A stretch of DNA of 64,000 bases from the NCBI RefSeq assembly GCF_965363235.1, contig NC_134841.1, positions 62,083,078-62,147,077 on the forward strand. Direction: 5' to 3'. The notes below the pieces were generated by a model. The model saw only the letters and a program-made list of their open reading frames with translations. It had not been told where the DNA came from and searched no databases. The stretch is from Mytilus galloprovincialis (lineage: Eukaryota; Mollusca; Bivalvia; Mytilida; Mytilidae). Shown here in pieces: positions 48,130 through 56,974 of the stretch; position 1 is the first letter of the stretch; every line of letters starts with the position of its first letter. The position numbers were made by a program, and so were the translations under genes.

Positions 48130-48444
48130 ATGCATCATAATTACTGGTCAATGAAATCAACATCACATGTCATTCTTTTTAAGGGTTATAATGAAATAAT
48201 GTTTCGAAAAACTTTTCTGAGCCTTTTATATTTATACACTAGATACATGTACATGTACGATGTATGTCTATATGTAGGCAGGCATGAAGGTTAAATACAC
48301 AGTTTGTTTTTATATTGTGGTTTATACAAAATATGTAAGTAAAATGATTAAAAATGTATGTTGTATTTAAAAAAGAGATATGAAATTGAATAGTATTAGA
48401 AAGGTCCATTGTTTTCTTAACAGAAAATCATTTTATATTTCCAG
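48130..48444 (+). other. Upstream intron/5' region of the BH3-like gene
   Basis: Non-coding and AT-rich. It ends in a good acceptor (TTTTATATTTCCAG at 48444), which implies a spliced 5' leader whose earlier exon was not located. Confidence 0.45.
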
Positions 48445-48459
48445 TAAACAATTGACACT

Positions 48460-48933
48460 ATGGGATCTCCTGCCTCAGATGATGAGGAAGCTGAAGAACC
48501 AACCCAGGTACATGTACCACAGCATTTGTCAGATCATTTAAAAGTTCAAGCAACAGGAGAATCAGTCAAATTCAATAAACGGCCAAAATCTGCAGATGCT
48601 GCTACTAGAACTGTTGATTCCACACAAAATAATAGTACACAAGATTTACAAAATCAAAACCCAATATCAAATCAAGAAAGACGATCTTCACTTCCGCCTG
48701 GATTATTAGAAAATGGCGAGATAAATAGTTTATGTGGACAAATGTTACGATACATGGGTGATGAGCAATATTCTATGGCTTGTGGTCGGCATTTAAGATG
48801 TATGGGTGACCAGTTATGCTACAACTACTTCATTAGAAATGTCATCAGAAGTTCAGGAGAGTTTCAGCACCAGAATCAAAATTCTCATGCTTTGACAAAT
48901 TCCAATTCAACACCAAATTTATCAAAGAATTGA
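48460..48933 (+). CDS. Candidate BH3-only apoptosis protein with two BH3-like helices
   Basis: This is a 157-aa protein from one coding exon. The ATG (A at -3, G at +4) lies 15 nt after a clean acceptor at 48444. Residues 1-85 are acidic then polar and Gln/Asn/Ser rich, and look disordered. Residues 91-104 read LCGQMLRYMGDEQY and 107-121 read ACGRHLRCMGDQLCY. Both fit the BH3 pattern (hydrophobic, small, LR..hGD). In the second, Cys108, Leu112, Met115, Asp117 and Leu119 occupy the h1, h2, h3, Asp and h4 positions as in BIM. The first lacks a good h4 residue. The helices are 16 residues apart, like an internal duplication. The tail (125-157) is polar with no membrane anchor. It lies divergent to, and about 5 kb from, the Mcl-1-like gene. 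BH3-only function is inferred; no homologue was searched. Confidence 0.7.
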   Translation: MGSPASDDEEAEEPTQVHVPQHLSDHLKVQATGESVKFNKRPKSADAATRTVDSTQNNSTQDLQNQNPISNQERRSSLPPGLLENGEINSLCGQMLRYMGDEQYSMACGRHLRCMGDQLCYNYFIRNVIRSSGEFQHQNQNSHALTNSNSTPNLSKN

Positions 48934-50355
48934 ATGAATGATTAATTGGGTGCCAGTTATGAACATGTACTCAGTATCTATACCCTTTATGTCAACTTTA
49001 GTTGGTGTATTTAAGCGTATCAGCATGAAAATGAGTTTTTTTGGAACATGATTAGACCAGTAAAATGTACTGTGTCTACTAAAAAAATAGTGGGATAACA
49101 TCCTTGATATATATATATATATAGGGTCAGGATTTAACACGTACGTTGCACATTAGTTACTGAGAAAAGTCGAAAATCATGCAATTACCACACCGTTATA
49201 AAAAAATCCTGGGGAGAACACCGACATTTTTTTTTAAATAACATGTAGAAAATTTAATTAAAGAAATAAACAAAGTCAGTCGGAAACCATATTAAACAGA
49301 AAATATTATTTTTGGTCTGATAAAATTATAGACTATCCAACATTGTCCAAATGGTTTAATTAATTTCACACATAGATTTTAATGCAGCATGAATGTTTAT
49401 GATGTGTATTGATAGAAAAATATGTTATAAAAAATTGTACTTTTATTTTGAAATTTTTATTGGCATTTGGTGTGAAAAATTTAAAGCAGGCATTATTTTT
49501 TTTTATAGGAACTTACAGGTGCTTATGTTGAATTTAACTCCTTTCCTACCTCAACATCTTTAAGAGCCTTTAAAAAATGAAACCTTTACAAATGAAAGTC
49601 CATAGCATTGTTTACAATGGGAGACAACTCAATCATTTTAGGTGTATTAAGTAAAGTTATTCTAACATATCAAAGATTATATGTACATGTATAAAATATC
49701 AAAATATAGTTGTTGTATCTCAATCTGTCAAAAAAAAATTAAGACTTATGTAAAATATTTAAACATTAACTATAACATGTTGTTTATATTTAAGCAAATA
49801 TGTACATGATGTACATACTATGTAAATTTTTACATGTTGATATATGTTAATGTAATACATACATAGATTGTTATTATTAAATTATTTAAAAATGAAATTA
49901 TTCACTTTATTCATTATAAGTAGTGTATATTCAGAATGACTTTTAAGTATATATCAATTCAAAGATAAAAGGAAATAGAAAAAATAAAGGTCTTTTGGTA
50001 ACAGTCCTGTTCACTGAAACACACTTCTGGGCTTGTGACCTTGGTACAGATTTGAGGATTAAACTTTTTATGGGACAATTCACATTTTATCTTTTTATGT
50101 TTTTGGTGTAAATACTCAATGAGGTCATGTCAATGTCATTAAGAAAGCTTTGCCACTTACAACAAACAACAAATAAAGGCAACAGTAGTATACCACTGAT
50201 CAAATTGACAATAGACATAATTTGATAATTCCGAATACAAATTGGGGTAACAAACTTAAACTGAGGGAACACATCAACTATTATGAGCGATTTTCAAATC
50301 TTATAAATCATAACGTTTGGTTCAGACAGAGAAAGCCAAGGTGAACAAACTACAT
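48934..50355 (+). other. AT-rich 3' flank of the BH3-like gene
   Basis: Non-coding. Contains ATTTA-rich sequence and AATAAA-type signals (near 49265 and 49983) that could end the transcript. A TA microsatellite lies near 49108. Confidence 0.4.
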
Positions 50356-50357
50356 GT

Positions 50358-50560
50358 AAGTAAGGTAAATAAACTCATCATAGATACCAGGATTGAAATT
50401 TTATATTTACGTCAGACAGCGTTTCGTCTACAAAAGACTCATCAGTGACGCTGGAAATCAAAAAATGTTAAAAGGCCAAAAAAAGGAAGAGCATTGAGGA
50501 CCAAAAATTCCTAAAAGTTTTGCTAAATACAGCTAAGGTAATTTAGAGCAAAACCCTTGA
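50358..50560 (-). repeat. Hammerhead-like repeat, family A, inverted copy
   Basis: On the minus strand: AGCTGTATTTAGCAAAACTT, TTTTTGGTCCTCAATGCTCT, the motif at 50446-50408, then ATCCTGGTATCTATGATGAG. A partial monomer. Confidence 0.7.
50408..50446 (-). ncRNA. Hammerhead-ribozyme-like motif (family A)
   Basis: CTGATGA, GTC/GAC stem II with a 7-nt loop, GAAA, and stem III ACGC against ACGT (three pairs kept), then A. Confidence 0.5.
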
Positions 50561-50669
50561 GACAATATTTTATGATCACCTAGAGTTCTTCATCAAAAGG
50601 TAAAGTAAGCCAATTTGGCTGCTTGGAATGTCTGATGCATTGTTTGGATAGTGTGTCACTACCATGCAG

Positions 50670-50819
50670 CAGGCGCAGATCCAGAGGGGGGTTCCCGGGG
50701 GTTGGAACCCCCCCTTTTTTTTGGACGATCAATGCATTTGAATGGGGACATGTAATTGGAACCCCCCTTTGTCCTGGGTTAGGAACCCCCCCTTTTTAAA
50801 ATGGCTGGATCCGCCCCTG
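50670..50819. mobile_element. Short TIR element (CAGGGGCGGATCCAG family)
   Basis: 150 bp, ends CAGGCGCAGATCCAG and CTGGATCCGCCCCTG. The interior has AATGCATTTGAATGGGGACA and GGTTAGGAACC. It forms a near-adjacent inverted pair with the copy at 50833. Confidence 0.8.
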
Positions 50820-50832
50820 TGCACTCTGCATG

Positions 50833-50926
50833 CAGGGGCGGATCCAGTCATTTTAAAAATGTGGGGGGTCCAACTATATGCTCCCATTCAAATGCATTGA
50901 TTGTCCTAAAAAAGGGATCCGCAACT
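50833..50926. mobile_element. Short TIR element (CAGGGGCGGATCCAG family), deleted copy
   Basis: 94 bp, starts CAGGGGCGGATCCAG and ends in a decayed GGATCCGCAACTG. GCATG occurs on both flanks, a likely 5-bp duplication. Opposite orientation to the neighbour at 50670. Confidence 0.7.
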
Positions 50927-50929
50927 GGC

Positions 50930-51525
50930 ATGCTCAAAGACCATTTCAACAACAATCTGAGGGGAGCGTAACATTCCCTTTTTATTGTGACAAGTTCTTG
51001 TCATGAATATGCATGAAATATTTGTAAGATTTTAAGCAGAGTTGCAGACTCATTTACAGTGACTTCTAGTTTATGATATTGCAAAGATAACAAACACACG
51101 AAAAGAAGTAGGCCTGAATGTTTACTGTGAAGATAAGAAAGAAAGAAATATAAGGTTAATGATATGAAGTGAACTCCTCTATCTTGCAGAATGGGACATG
51201 TTACACATTTTTGTATTATTTTTAAGGTTTGTATCATTTTCAAATGAGTGCATAAGTGCTGTAGCAATCTTAATCTCACATGTTTTCAGTTGTTACTAGT
51301 ATATGATGAATGTTTTATGTTACTTTTTTACCATTCCTTGGTTCCCATGTGTGATGTCGTCGTCCTCTGAATCTAATTAAGAAGGGACCGCAATTTCAAA
51401 TAAATTTTAGTTGAAAGATCAGTAGGGTACTTTATAGTATAAAGTTGTTTTTTTCGTATGACACAAAATAAAACAGAGAGAAATTGCAATGAATTGTCTA
51501 ATACATTGATAAATATATAATAAGA
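50930..51525. other. Unassigned stretch
   Basis: No exon or repeat is recognised. Confidence 0.35.
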
Positions 51526-51529
51526 TAGT

Positions 51530-51642
51530 CAAATTATTCAGAATCGGCCCTTCAGAATATCGATCAAGATCTAGCGACTTCCCACTCAAATTATTCAGAA
51601 TCGGCCCTTCAGAATATCGATCAAGATCTAGCGACTTCTCAT
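51530..51642 (+). repeat. 57-bp tandem duplication
   Basis: CAAATTATTCAGAATCGGCC through GATCTAGCGACTTC occurs twice with a 57-bp period (51530 and 51587). The first 53 bases of each copy are identical, so the duplication is recent. Confidence 0.9.
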
Positions 51643-51849
51643 TTCCCCCATGATTTTTATCTTTAATTTCTGAACAAATAAATCAACAATTAAAATTGTT
51701 TGATTGACTCTTTTATGAGTAATTGACCTTACAAAGATAAGTCTTAATAGTTTTGTATTGTGTTTTGTCTATTTTTATAGCAACAACAATAAAGGGATTC
51801 GAAACTGGAAATGACAGGAATGATTAAATGATTGAAAGATAAATAAAAT

Positions 51850-51915
51850 TGAGTATGGAAATGGGGAATGTGTCAAAGAGACAACAACCCGACCATAGAG
51901 CAGATAAAAGTCTAC
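51850..51915 (-). repeat. Uninterrupted copy of the GGTCGGGTTGTTGTC repeat
   Basis: On the minus strand: GGTCGGGTTGTTGTCTCTTT, GACACATTCCCCATTTCC. It shows what the target at 58830-58871/60167 looked like before its 1.3-kb insertion. Confidence 0.65.
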
Positions 51916-51989
51916 AAATAACTACATGTATATAGTCTTTGTAAACTGATTGTTGTAACTTTGTTCTTATGTTCAGTTGTACTGTGAAA

Positions 51990-52320
51990 CATCTATCCCA
52001 GGTTAGGGGGATTGACGCCTTCAAACGAGTTTAACCGCCTTCTGTATGTGCCTGTCTGAAATCAGAGGTTATATGTAATTCGTTTGTTGCTGTAAAACAT
52101 ATCTGTTCTTCATTCATTATTTTGTACATAGATTTGGCCGTTAGTTTTCTCGTTTGATTTGTTTTACATTTGTCATTACTGGACCTTATAGCTGACTCTG
52201 TGGTATGGGCTTTGCTCAATATTGAAGGCCGTATACGGTGACATATAGTTGTTCATTTCTGTTTCATTTGGTCTTTTGTGGAGAGTTGTTTCATGGGCAA
52301 TCATACCACATCTTTTTATA
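51990..52320 (+). repeat. AATCATACCACATCTTC-family repeat
   Basis: Starts at ATCCCAGGTTAGGGGGATTG, includes TTCTGTATGTGCCTGTCTG, GTTAGTTTTCTCGTTTG and GAAGGCCGTATACGGTGAC, and ends CAATCATACCACATC. Confidence 0.7.
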
Positions 52321-52324
52321 TTAA

Positions 52325-52758
52325 TGATAAATCGTGACATCACAGAAGTTCTGATTATTGGGCTTGTGAAACCGTCGACAAGAAACCTCAACAAGCCAAA
52401 TAGGCAATGTATTGAAACTGTCAATCAACATGCCAAACCATGAAAGTATTATATTGACTATACTAATTACTATTAATACTTCCATGGCCAAACAGAGAAA
52501 AGATTATTTATCTTCCTCTACTGACCAGACCATGAAAGTCTTTAAAACATTGACATGCAAAATTTGTTTTGATTTCAATTGTGTTTAAAGATGTGTTAGA
52601 TTTCAATTATTGCCCCAAGTTTAAAAAAATACTTCATTGACAGTTTTGTAACCTCTGATTAAGGAGATAATCCAACAAAAAAAAATAAACCCATGCATCT
52701 AGTAATAGTTTGAAATTACATCTACTGAAATAGCTCATTCTGCTTATTTTATAATGGT
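52325..52758. other. Unassigned stretch
   Basis: No exon or repeat is recognised. Confidence 0.35.
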
Positions 52759-52762
52759 TTTA

Positions 52763-53532
52763 GACCCTGTTCACACTAGCATTTTTTTTATCGATCTAAT
52801 TTGAATCGATCTAAATAAAACCAGTTAGCGTTCACATTATCTTTAATCATATCGATCTCTATCGGTCTAATATGAACCACTGCGTTCACACTACAATTAA
52901 AAACGCAATCGATCTAACCTTTTTGCCCGTAAAACTGTAAACACTGTATATAAATAGAATTGATTTATCAAATTCATGTGTTGATACACTGATACACACA
53001 CTTGGAAAAAAGAATTGGATAAAGTTATTGTTTCTCTTGAATCACAATTTAAAATTTTAATACTGGTGTTGTTGCAGTTTTCTTTAATTTTGAAAACAAT
53101 AACTGTAGCAACGAAGTTACAACACGACGCCGGAAATACTGCGTTTCCTGCAAAGAAAAAAATCAACATAAGAAAAGAAGACACAGATTTCGCAAATCTA
53201 TGCTATGGCGAAGACAACATGTTTACAGTTTGTTTTAAAGGTCTTTTAACAGAGAAATATGGGTTAAACAACGAACCTCTGAGATAGTTTTGCCGCTATA
53301 CATGCGCATACGTTATTTTCGATTCAATCGTACTAGTTTAAACCGATCTCTGCGTTCACATCTAAAGTAAGATCGGTTTACTTTAGATCGATTCAAACTA
53401 AACTACCTCTTTTGGTGTTTTAGTTTACACCAATTGAAGATCGATTCAATGCGTTCACATTAGCCCTTAAACCGATCTAAAGTGAACCGGTCTAGTTTAA
53501 ATCGATAAAAATGTCCTAGTGTGAACGGGGTC
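52763..53532. mobile_element. Harbinger/Tourist-like element with TTA target duplication
   Basis: 770 bp, TIRs GACCCTGTTCACACTAG and its near-complement CTAGTGTGAACGGGGTC, flanked by TTA on both sides (52760-52762 and 53533-53535), the 3-bp duplication usual for PIF/Harbinger elements. Subterminal regions repeat GCGTTCACA and ATCGAT/GATCGATT/AAACCGATC in both orientations. An internal plus-strand frame (53015-53287, 90 aa, Lys-rich, no recognised domain) could be a captured host piece. No transposase is seen. Confidence 0.75.
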
Positions 53533-53626
53533 TTATTTCAGAGGAAACTTCCAACATTGTTCATATTTGATGAATTTTATTCAGTATGGTTGTCAACAAT
53601 GAAAAAAATCAAAACTTAAGTCAGTT

Positions 53627-53779
53627 CAGGGGCGGATCCAGCCATTTTAAAAAGGGGGGTTCCTAATCCATGACAAAGGGGGGGGGGTTCCAATTACATG
53701 TCCCCATTCAAATGCATTGATCGTCCCAAAAAAAAAGGGGGTTCCAACCCCCGGAACCCCCCCTCTGGATCCGCGCCTG
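53627..53779. mobile_element. Short TIR element (CAGGGGCGGATCCAG family)
   Basis: 153 bp, ends CAGGGGCGGATCCAG and CTGGATCCGCGCCTG, flanked by CAGTT on both sides (5-bp duplication). In inverse order it shares the same interior as the copy at 50670. Confidence 0.85.
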
Positions 53780-54179
53780 CAGTTTGTCAGCAAAAGTTTA
53801 AGACATTCATCTCGTACCATATATATATATATATATGATGCTGCCAGTAAACAATACCAAATCAACACACCCTTACGTAATATTTTCATCTGAGGTTTAA
53901 CTGAAGAATGTGTCCCTAGTACACGGATGACCCATCCGCATTATCATTTTCTATGTTCAGTGGACCATGAAAATGGGGTAAAAACTGTAATTTGGCATTA
54001 AAATGAGAAAGATCGTATCAAAAGTAACATGTATACTAAGTTTCTAGTTGATTGGACTTCAACTTCACCAAAACTACCTCGACAAAAAACTTTAACCTGA
54101 AACGGTAGACGGACGAACGGACGGACGGGCGCACAGACCAGAAAACATAATGCCCATAAATGAGACATAATAAATGGAG

Positions 54180-54400
54180 CATAAAATTACGATTAGGTTC
54201 TCCGTTGTAGTCGACGAGGGACAAAAGATACCAGAGGGGCATTCAAACTCATTAGTCAAAAATAAGCTGACAACGCCATGGTTAAAAAAGAAAAAAGACA
54301 ACCAGAAAAACAAAAGTACACAAACACGGCATAGAAAATTAAAGACTAAAGCAACACGAACCCCATCAAAAAACTAAAGGTGGTCTTGTGTGCACCTGTC
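54180..54400 (-). repeat. GGATCTGCTTACC-family repeat, inverted copy
   Basis: On the minus strand: TTTGATGGGGTTCGTGTTGC, TAACCATGGCGTTGTCAGC and TCTGGTATCTTTTGTCCCTC. A stretch of CGGACGGACGGGCGC precedes it at 54110-54135. Confidence 0.6.
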
Positions 54401-54435
54401 GTAGGGTAACACAGTAGTAAAATGGCATGCTTTAC

Positions 54436-54523
54436 ATTATAGATATGTGTTGTGGTTTTGGTGTACGTGAACGGACAACATTCTGTAAATGACGGTGTAA
54501 ATTTCAAATACGTTCCGAATGTG
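54436..54523 (+). CDS. Possible signal-peptide-like exon
   Basis: After an AG at 54444 an open phase reads CVVVLVYVNGQHSVNDGVNF then KYVPNV and meets a consensus donor (GTG followed by GTGAGTAC at 54524). The hydrophobic CVVVLVYV then polar residues suggest the end of a signal peptide. A start codon would have to lie upstream. The exon is short and no homologue is recognised. It would join in phase 0 with the frame at 55032. Confidence 0.25.
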
Positions 54524-55031
54524 GTGAGTACTACTCGATACTTGAATAAATACAGTTATTTAAGTTCATTGTTGTATTTATTTTAAGAAAAAGAAAAAAT
54601 CTGGGGTAATCGCCAATGAGATAATTACCCGACACTACTTTAGGGTTGGATTATTCAAGAAAGAAAATGTGTTACATTGTAGTTTCTGGCTAAAATTGTG
54701 AGATATCTAACATACACCACATGACCATTTTCAATCTTCTGATAAACCAATCAGAGGATCGATATGGAACTGTGGTGTATGTGTAGATACCCTCACACTT
54801 GTTCAATGGAAAATAAAACAAACTATGGTGCATGTAATGCTGTGCTTATAAAAGTTTAAATTACTGATATAATTTTGCTTCTTTTGAAGAACTTTTTGGG
54901 TTTAAAATTCTAACTGAACACTCTGAATAAAAAACGACGTAAAGTTATGTAACAAAAATGATCTATAAAAGCATTTATTGAAAGGGGTTGCAAATTACAG
55001 TGTGTTTTTACTTTTTTGTTTCTGTCTTTAG

Positions 55032-55298
55032 GTGGTACCGGGAGAGTTCAGAATGCATCAATATTTACAAATTAAAATACATGTGATTAATGTTTTATAT
55101 AAACTCCGCTTAAATAAATTTCACCTTGGTTATTTTAGTAAGTATTACTCTCTTACTTTGTGTGATGCAGGATACCATTACTCAAATAAGTATGAAGTTT
55201 GTAGGCCTAATGATTTCCAACGCTTTACCATCAAAAACGTAAATTATAATACTAAAACTAATTTTAATTGCAATGGTATATATATTTACACCCGGTGA
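55032..55298 (+). CDS. Possible cysteine-containing secreted-protein exon
   Basis: The acceptor TTTCTGTCTTTAG at 55031 opens an 88-codon frame to a stop. A second strong acceptor (CTTTGTGTGATGCAG at about 55170) lies inside. Residues CDAGYHYSNKYEVCRPND have the look of a small Cys-rich extracellular module. The family is not recognised. This could be a chance ORF in AT-rich DNA. Confidence 0.25.
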   Translation: MVPGEFRMHQYLQIKIHVINVLYKLRLNKFHLGYFSKYYSLTLCDAGYHYSNKYEVCRPNDFQRFTIKNVNYNTKTNFNCNGIYIYTR

Positions 55299-55309
55299 TA
55301 AGGCTAATT

Positions 55310-55910
55310 CTGAAGGTCGCATTTGGTGAAAAGGGGATAGGATTGTAGTTAAGACAAATGGAACCTATCTATTGTCAACCGTCTCGTCATGGCGTCCTTA
55401 TAGCTTACGATGTGATTATTTCAACTTCACCACTTGAAAATCTTGGTTTGTGAGCAGCGGCAACCCTCTATCAAGGAACTTATGATAGGAAATACAAGCC
55501 CTCGATAATCGTATCAATCCACATCGGATTTCCGCCAACTCTAGAATATGTATATGCTGCGTTCACACGTAATTCGAATTCGATTCGCATGCATTAACTT
55601 ATTCGAATTAGTTTAATTCGCATTCGAAACGTTTTACGTCCAAACGTATATTCTTATTCGAATTGCAATGTGTCTCAAATTTGCTTTACTTACATCCGAA
55701 CGTCGTATCAACAAAAAACGGATTTCTAATGCGAATTGGTTAATGCGAATTAGCCAATTCGAATTGAATAAGAAGAGTGTTTAGCGAATTCGATTCGCAT
55801 TCAATTCGAATTAAATGTAAGTGTGAACAAAGCATAAATGAACATGCGAACCAGGCATTAGTTTCACAATAACTTAGAAACCCGGCTTTGCTGGTAAAAT
55901 TATAAAAGAT
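55310..55910 (-). mobile_element. Penelope-like fragment, interrupted
   Basis: The minus strand gives a decayed C-terminal stretch (ATCATAAGTTCCTTGATAGA region near 55490) and, beyond a 280-bp palindromic insertion, the block that lies at 14880-14935 in the larger element (AACCGGGCTTT..GTTTCTAAG type). It is old and broken in several places. Confidence 0.55.
55555..55834. mobile_element. Palindromic TIR element with repeated AATTCGAATT
   Basis: Ends TGCTGCGTTCACAC and GTGTGAACAAAGCA. The interior is filled with alternating ATTCGAATT and GCGAATT motifs in both orientations. It sits inside a Penelope-like fragment. The end motif GTTCACAC recalls the element at 52763, so the two may be related by transposase use. 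Confidence 0.65.
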
Positions 55911-55919
55911 GAGGAAAAA

Positions 55920-56355
55920 AATATGTACACATTTTTCTAACAAAAGATCTCACCGCAATGATTGCTACCTAAAAGATATATATGTAATAATTCATGTCAG
56001 ATTACACACCATTCAGCCAGATATATTAATTGCATAAACTCCTGAAAAATGCATCTGTTGGGCACATTTCAACAAAACCGAAGCCAAAATCATTATTGTT
56101 GGTTTTTTTTTTAAATAACAATTTATATAAAGACAAAAGTCTACCAGACGTTCTAGCATTTCTTGGGAAAACGTTTCAGTCATAATTTTTGGTATTTTAT
56201 TAAAGCGCCTGCAGTATCCGTCGTTATAACAGGATTCACAATGATCGATATCACAGTCTTGCACAATCTCTCTGTTCTTAAAATCTTAGTTTTCTTTTAC
56301 CGCTTGCTGCAGAGATATCAATTTCTGTACTTGTATAAATTCCTACCATCTCTTT
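55920..56355. other. Unassigned stretch
   Basis: No exon is supported. A frame at 56013-56264 (-) has cysteines (CDIDHCESCYNDGYC) but lacks splice or domain support. Confidence 0.3.
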
Positions 56356-56360
56356 TCGTA

Positions 56361-56592
56361 GGCGGTGGCCGAATTGTCTAAGTAGTTAATACTGTTATCA
56401 CTAGCCAGTCAACACCGAGGTTGTGAGTTCGAATCCCGCTCGAGCTGTGCACTCGAATCTTAATTGACTAGGATTATCAGTGTTCCTATCGAAGGTGGCA
56501 GTGGTTTTCGCCGGGCACTACGGCTTCCTCCACCAACAAAAACTAAGGCACTACCACAGAAATTGCATCAACTTTTGTATTTTCATTTTTTA
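56361..56592 (+). mobile_element. tRNA-derived SINE (GGTCTAAGTAGTTA family)
   Basis: The head GGTGGCCGAATTGTCTAAG (A box) and GAGTTCGAATCCC (B box) are followed by the body CTTAATTGACTAGGAT, CCTATCGAAGGTGGCAGTGG and GGCTTCCTCCACCAA. It matches the minus-strand copy at 62840-63098 throughout. Confidence 0.8.
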
Positions 56593-56974
56593 GAATCATC
56601 TTCTAGCCGTTAGAGTCCATCATGACTGTTACATGTATAACACTACGCAACAGGAACAACACGACATGCACGACACACTAACAATGATCGGCTTAGAGGT
56701 AATGTTATATGAAAGGGGGGGAGGGGGGTCGGAGGGGTTCTAATCCCGAAATCCCGGGTATTAAAAACATGAAATCCCGAGGTTCCGAATTTAAAGTAAT
56801 TTAAATCCTGACGTCCCGAAAAAGGACCTTATATTTATAATATCCAAGTGTGAACTGTACCACGTATAACCACTATTTCAGCCAGAACTTTAATGGTGTT
56901 TTGTGATTTAAACGGAAATTTTGAAATTCCTTGTCGTTGATTTACATTAAAAACAGGATTTATTGTCGAGCCTG

